DNA of 64,000 bases from Bacteroidota bacterium. Lineage in GTDB: Bacteria; Bacteroidota; Bacteroidia; Palsa-948. Below, in pieces: positions 61,415-64,000 of this stretch (positions are counted from its first letter, which is position 1; each line of letters starts with the position of its first letter). Both the position numbers and the translations under genes were made by a program. The DNA lies in the NCBI GenBank assembly GCA_016195025.1, contig JACQAL010000052.1, forward strand, positions 21,262 to 85,261, given 5' to 3'. Under the pieces are notes generated by a model. It saw nothing but the letters and a program-made list of their open reading frames with translations. It searched no databases and was not told the DNA's origin.

Positions 61415-61494
61415 AGGAAACCTCTAAAAACTCAAGCATCAAAAAACAAATCTCAAATAAATCACAATGAATAAAATTCAAAATACCAAATACT

Positions 61495-61592
61495 GATTTC
61501 TGTTTTTTTTTCTTACTGGTTGCCACTTACTAAAAAAATCCAACCACTTACTAAAAAGTTGAAACAAACTTGGATTGAATGCCGTATGTTTG
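61495..61592 (+). promoter_or_regulatory. Conserved upstream element B with direct repeats and -7 box
   Basis: CCACTTACTA at 61523-61532 and 61544-61553 (21 bases apart), GTTGAAACA, ATGCCG and the -7 element TATGTTTG (61585-61592). Counterpart of the element at 49156-49254. The ATG follows 14 bases after the -7 box. Confidence 0.7.
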
Positions 61593-61606
61593 TATAAAAT
61601 AGTGGT

Positions 61607-63199
61607 ATGATAAAAAATTACTTCTTCTTTTTTTTCTATATTATTTATTCTGCTCTTCATGCACAGGTTATGTTTCAAAAAACATTTGGGGGGACTAATA
61701 CTGATTGGGCGTATTCTGTTGAACAAACCAGTGATAGAGGATTTATTATGGTCGGTTTTACTGGAAGTTTTGGAGCGGGATTTGACGATGCGTATCTGCT
61801 GAAAACAGATTCCCTTGGTGTTTTACAATGGGAAAAAACATATGGCGGTACTGAAGATGATTATGGGTTTTCTGTTCAGCAAACAAATGATGGAGGATTT
61901 ATTGTCGCTGGTTGGACACATAGTTTTGGAATGGGATATAGTGATATTTATTTAGTAAAGGCATCTTCAGGAGGTTCTTTGCAATGGTCAAAAACTTTTG
62001 GAGGAACATCGCTCGATTATGCTACATCAGTACAACAAACAAGTGATGGAGGATATATTATTGTCGGTTTAACAGAAAGTTTCGGATCGGGATTGACAGA
62101 CATATATCTTTTAAAAACAGATTCAAATGGCTCCTTAAAATGGACAGCAGTTTTTGGAGGAACAAATGATGATGAAGGACGGGCAATTTTACAAACTAAT
62201 GACGGAGGTTTTATTATTACTGGAGGTACAAAAAGTTTTGGAGCAGGTGATGAGGATATATATCTTTTAAAAACAGATTCAGCGGGTATATTGCAGTGGA
62301 CAAAAACAATTGGAGGCACAGGAGGCGAAGAAGGATATTCCCTTCAACAAACTAATGATGGAGGTTATATTATTACAGGAAATACAAATAGTTTTGGTTC
62401 AGGAAATGATGATATTTATTTGATAAAGACAGCATCGGATGGGACACTTCAATGGTCAAAAACATTTGATGGATCTAAAGATGATATTGGGTTTTCTGTA
62501 CAGAAAACTAATGATGCAGGATTTATTATTACCGGTTTAACAAATGGTTTCGGTTCTCAAAATACTTATCTTTTAAAAACCGATTCAAATGGTACTTTTC
62601 TATGGGCTAAAGTTTTCATTCCACCATATACTGCTAATTATGGGCAAATGCTACAGCAGACAAGTGACGGTGGATTTATTATCGTTGGAGGAGTGGGTGG
62701 TCAATATACTGATGTTTATTTAATCAAAACAGATAGTATCGGAAATAGTGGCTGTTATGAAACATCATCTATTCCAATCATAAGTAATGGAGGTATACAA
62801 AGTAGCGGAGGCATACAAACAACAGGGGGAATAATGATAACTCCACCCACGCAAGTAGATACCGGAGGTGTTGAAACGGTTCTTTGTTATACAGGAACTG
62901 ATGAAATAACGAAGAAAGACTTCATAAGCGTTTACCCAAACCCATCTTCCGGCATTTTCACCATTCAATTACAAGACCCTTCGACTTCGCTCAGGGTGAC
63001 AGCCGTTGATGTTTATAATGTGTTTGGAGAAAAAGTGACACGAAGTGTCATTCCGAGCGGAGCGAGGAATCTCACCATTGACATTTCCAATCAGCCGCAA
63101 GGAATTTATTTTCTGAAAGTGTCCACCATAGGCGAATCCGCCTCTGGCGGAAAAACAAGCGAAGGTACGGTGAACAAAAAAATAATTATCACCCGGTAA
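61607..63199 (+). CDS. Secreted seven-repeat propeller-like protein with T9SS domain (cargo E)
   Basis: A 530-residue protein: signal peptide (YIIYSALHAQ), seven ~52-residue repeats (~20-375) of the form W-S-K-T-F-G-G-T-x-x-D-x-x-x-S-V-Q-Q-T-x-D-G-G-Y-I-I-x-G-x-T-x-S-F-G-x-G ... D-I-Y-L-L-K-T-D, which would close a seven-bladed propeller, a Gly/Ile/Ser linker (NGGIQSSGGIQTTGGI) and a type A sorting domain (ISVYPNPSSGIFTIQL ... NKKIIITR). Three palindromic elements are inserted in the sorting-domain code. It has the CCACTTACTA-type upstream element, as does cargo A. Confidence 0.88.
   Translation: MIKNYFFFFFYIIYSALHAQVMFQKTFGGTNTDWAYSVEQTSDRGFIMVGFTGSFGAGFDDAYLLKTDSLGVLQWEKTYGGTEDDYGFSVQQTNDGGFIVAGWTHSFGMGYSDIYLVKASSGGSLQWSKTFGGTSLDYATSVQQTSDGGYIIVGLTESFGSGLTDIYLLKTDSNGSLKWTAVFGGTNDDEGRAILQTNDGGFIITGGTKSFGAGDEDIYLLKTDSAGILQWTKTIGGTGGEEGYSLQQTNDGGYIITGNTNSFGSGNDDIYLIKTASDGTLQWSKTFDGSKDDIGFSVQKTNDAGFIITGLTNGFGSQNTYLLKTDSNGTFLWAKVFIPPYTANYGQMLQQTSDGGFIIVGGVGGQYTDVYLIKTDSIGNSGCYETSSIPIISNGGIQSSGGIQTTGGIMITPPTQVDTGGVETVLCYTGTDEITKKDFISVYPNPSSGIFTIQLQDPSTSLRVTAVDVYNVFGEKVTRSVIPSGARNLTIDISNQPQGIYFLKVSTIGESASGGKTSEGTVNKKIIITR
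62977..63001. repeat. REP-like element 1 in cargo E
   Basis: CCCTTCGACTTCGCTCAGGG followed by TGACA: a repeat seen across many environmental bacterial genomes. It codes P-S-T-S-L-R-V-T in frame. Confidence 0.8.
63045..63073. repeat. REP-like element 2 in cargo E
   Basis: GTGTCATTCCGAGCGGAGCG followed by AGGAATCTC: the usual partner of element 1, in inverted relation (TGACAC GAA GTGTCA at 63036-63050). It codes S-V-I-P-S-G-A-R-N-L in frame. Confidence 0.8.
63137..63151. repeat. Small palindrome 3 in cargo E
   Basis: TCCGCC TCT GGCGGA: a perfect 6-bp stem with 3-base loop, coding E-S-A-S-G-G-K in frame near the C-terminus. Confidence 0.65.
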
Positions 63200-63232
63200 G
63201 CAACCAAACAACAAAAAGATGCATCTTGCATA
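63173..63232 (+). repeat. Second type of duplicated 3' end, copy 2
   Basis: 56 of 60 identical to 61355-61414; spans the last codons of cargo E and the AAGATGCATCTT palindrome. Confidence 0.85.
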
Positions 63233-63289
63233 GTAACTGAACGGGCAAGAAAGTTTATTCTTTCGTTAGATTTATAACTATATTATCCG

Positions 63290-63297
63290 TATATTTG
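63290..63297 (+). promoter_or_regulatory. -7 element of the last secreted gene
   Basis: TATATTTG matches TAnnTTTG exactly and is preceded by CCG, as in the other promoters of this region. The ATG is 22 bases downstream. Confidence 0.55.
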
Positions 63298-63319
63298 ACT
63301 TCTAATCAAATTCACCCGA

Positions 63320-63865
63320 ATGAAAAAAATCTTTACCACTCTTTTTATCGCCAGCATTTTCACCGTTCATGCACAAACTCCGGGCGCCTGCGGAAAACAC
63401 AACTCGGAACCCATTCCTTACAACGGAAACGGTTCGCTGGGTCCCGCATACAGCGCCACTGCCTGCGGATTAAATTATGTGTTTGACTCCACGCTGGTGG
63501 AAACGCGGTTTAATACATATACCACAGCCGGCAATTACGGTTCGGGGCTTCCGGCAAAATGGAATATCTCCGGCTTGCCTGCAAGTTACGTGGTGGATAA
63601 AGCATTTGTGTGGGCGCTGGTTTCGTATCAGTCGGCAACGGCTCCCGCTTCAACAGTAACCATTACAAACCCGGCAAGCGGTATAAGCAATTTTTCCGCT
63701 TCGCCTGCGGGAACTGACGGACCAAAATGCTGGGGAGAAACCGGCACTGCCGTTTACCGGTACGATGTAACTCCGAGCGTGGTTGGAAACGGAATTTATA
63801 CATTCAACTTTTCCGGCTTCTCCAACCCGAACTGGGAAATTGATGGCGCCACTTTATTTATTTAG
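63320..63865 (+). CDS. Short secreted protein, probably truncated (cargo F)
   Basis: A 181-residue protein with signal peptide (MKKIFTTLFIASIFTVHAQ) and one beta-rich domain (~20-181: NYVFDSTLVETRFNTYTT, WALVSYQSATAPASTVTITNP, YRYDVTPSVVGNGIYTFNFSGF, NPNWEIDGATLFI). The last segment resembles the W-x-I-D-G-A-x-L-x-V-x-Y strand found inside longer exported proteins, and the frame stops right there. There is no sorting domain, unlike all neighbours. It may be a remnant of a longer T9SS protein or a stand-alone domain. Confidence 0.7.
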   Translation: MKKIFTTLFIASIFTVHAQTPGACGKHNSEPIPYNGNGSLGPAYSATACGLNYVFDSTLVETRFNTYTTAGNYGSGLPAKWNISGLPASYVVDKAFVWALVSYQSATAPASTVTITNPASGISNFSASPAGTDGPKCWGETGTAVYRYDVTPSVVGNGIYTFNFSGFSNPNWEIDGATLFI

Positions 63866-64000
63866 GACTTTCGCAACAAAGGTAAAAAACATTCGGAATA
63901 AACAAGCAGATGTTGAAAAAATAAAATCAGGCAGAGAGATAGCAAGGGCAAAATAAATCATCATAGCGGTTCACCAAAACGAACTTCTATGAAAACAACA
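63866..64000. other. Window end: no established gene; possible next start at 63989
   Basis: No RNA or complete gene seen. ATGAAAACAACA at 63989-64000 looks like the first four codons (MKTT) of a further exported-protein gene, but it is cut by the window end. A minus-strand TACCTTTG occurs near 63880 with no gene to serve. Confidence 0.3.

Noticed and set aside
62969..63214. Minus-strand frame with C-H-P-E-R-S-R-R type peptide
   Set aside because: It is the reverse reading of the REP-like elements in cargo E and is a well-known false gene type.

Overview
The window looks like a chromosomal segment of a Bacteroidota bacterium, outside the classical gut Bacteroides. At least eleven large exported proteins have an N-terminal signal peptide, and most end in a type IX secretion (T9SS) type A sorting domain with a YPNP or FPNP start and a KKIII-type end. 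Promoters match the Bacteroidota -7 element TAnnTTTG, and Shine-Dalgarno sites are weak or absent. Menaquinone is made by the futalosine route (mqnC). No tRNA, rRNA, CRISPR array, integrase or transposase was seen.

Layout. (1) 1-16.5 kb: a partial PKD-repeat T9SS protein, a small lipoprotein, mqnC divergent from a leucyl aminopeptidase (pepA), a four-helix-bundle (23S intervening-sequence-type) gene flanked by inverted repeats, pdxA, a secreted chagasin-papain fusion protease, an unrecognised T9SS protein, a double-domain amidohydrolase, and a small minus-strand operon (DUF5655, leucine-rich repeat, RHS-like). (2) 16.6-30.5 kb: one 4625-residue surface protein built of RCC1, choice-of-anchor, LamG and GEVED domains, 15 Ig-like repeats and 12 WYD-type repeats. 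(3) 30.6-33.5 kb: a TPR/PD40 protein with a very long Ala/Lys/Asp coiled coil. (4) 33.5-40.7 kb: a lipid-modification cluster with two CFA-synthase-type methyltransferases, an FAD oxidoreductase, DUF1365 and DUF1295, with a TPR-SpoIIE phosphatase embedded in the operon. (5) 40.8-49.1 kb: three tandem kelch/T9SS genes (the middle one frameshifted), a GPH-type transporter, a YncE-like lipoprotein, a D15/BamA-like barrel and another outer-membrane protein. (6) 49.3-64 kb: six secreted proteins on the plus strand interleaved with two paralogous cytoplasmic alpha-solenoid genes on the minus strand.

The most novel-looking material is region 6. Two T9SS cargo genes, each divergent from one solenoid paralog, share a conserved 21-residue extension in front of the signal peptide. 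Two cargo genes share a ~98-bp upstream element with CCACTTACTA direct repeats spaced 21 bp. Two kinds of 3' end are duplicated almost exactly (112/114 and 56/60 identical bases). The second theme is many short palindromic or 'stuttering' low-complexity sequences inserted in frame, mostly in the sorting-domain code of T9SS genes. The third is the methylated-lipid cluster with its own phosphatase. All function assignments come from reading motifs; no search was run.
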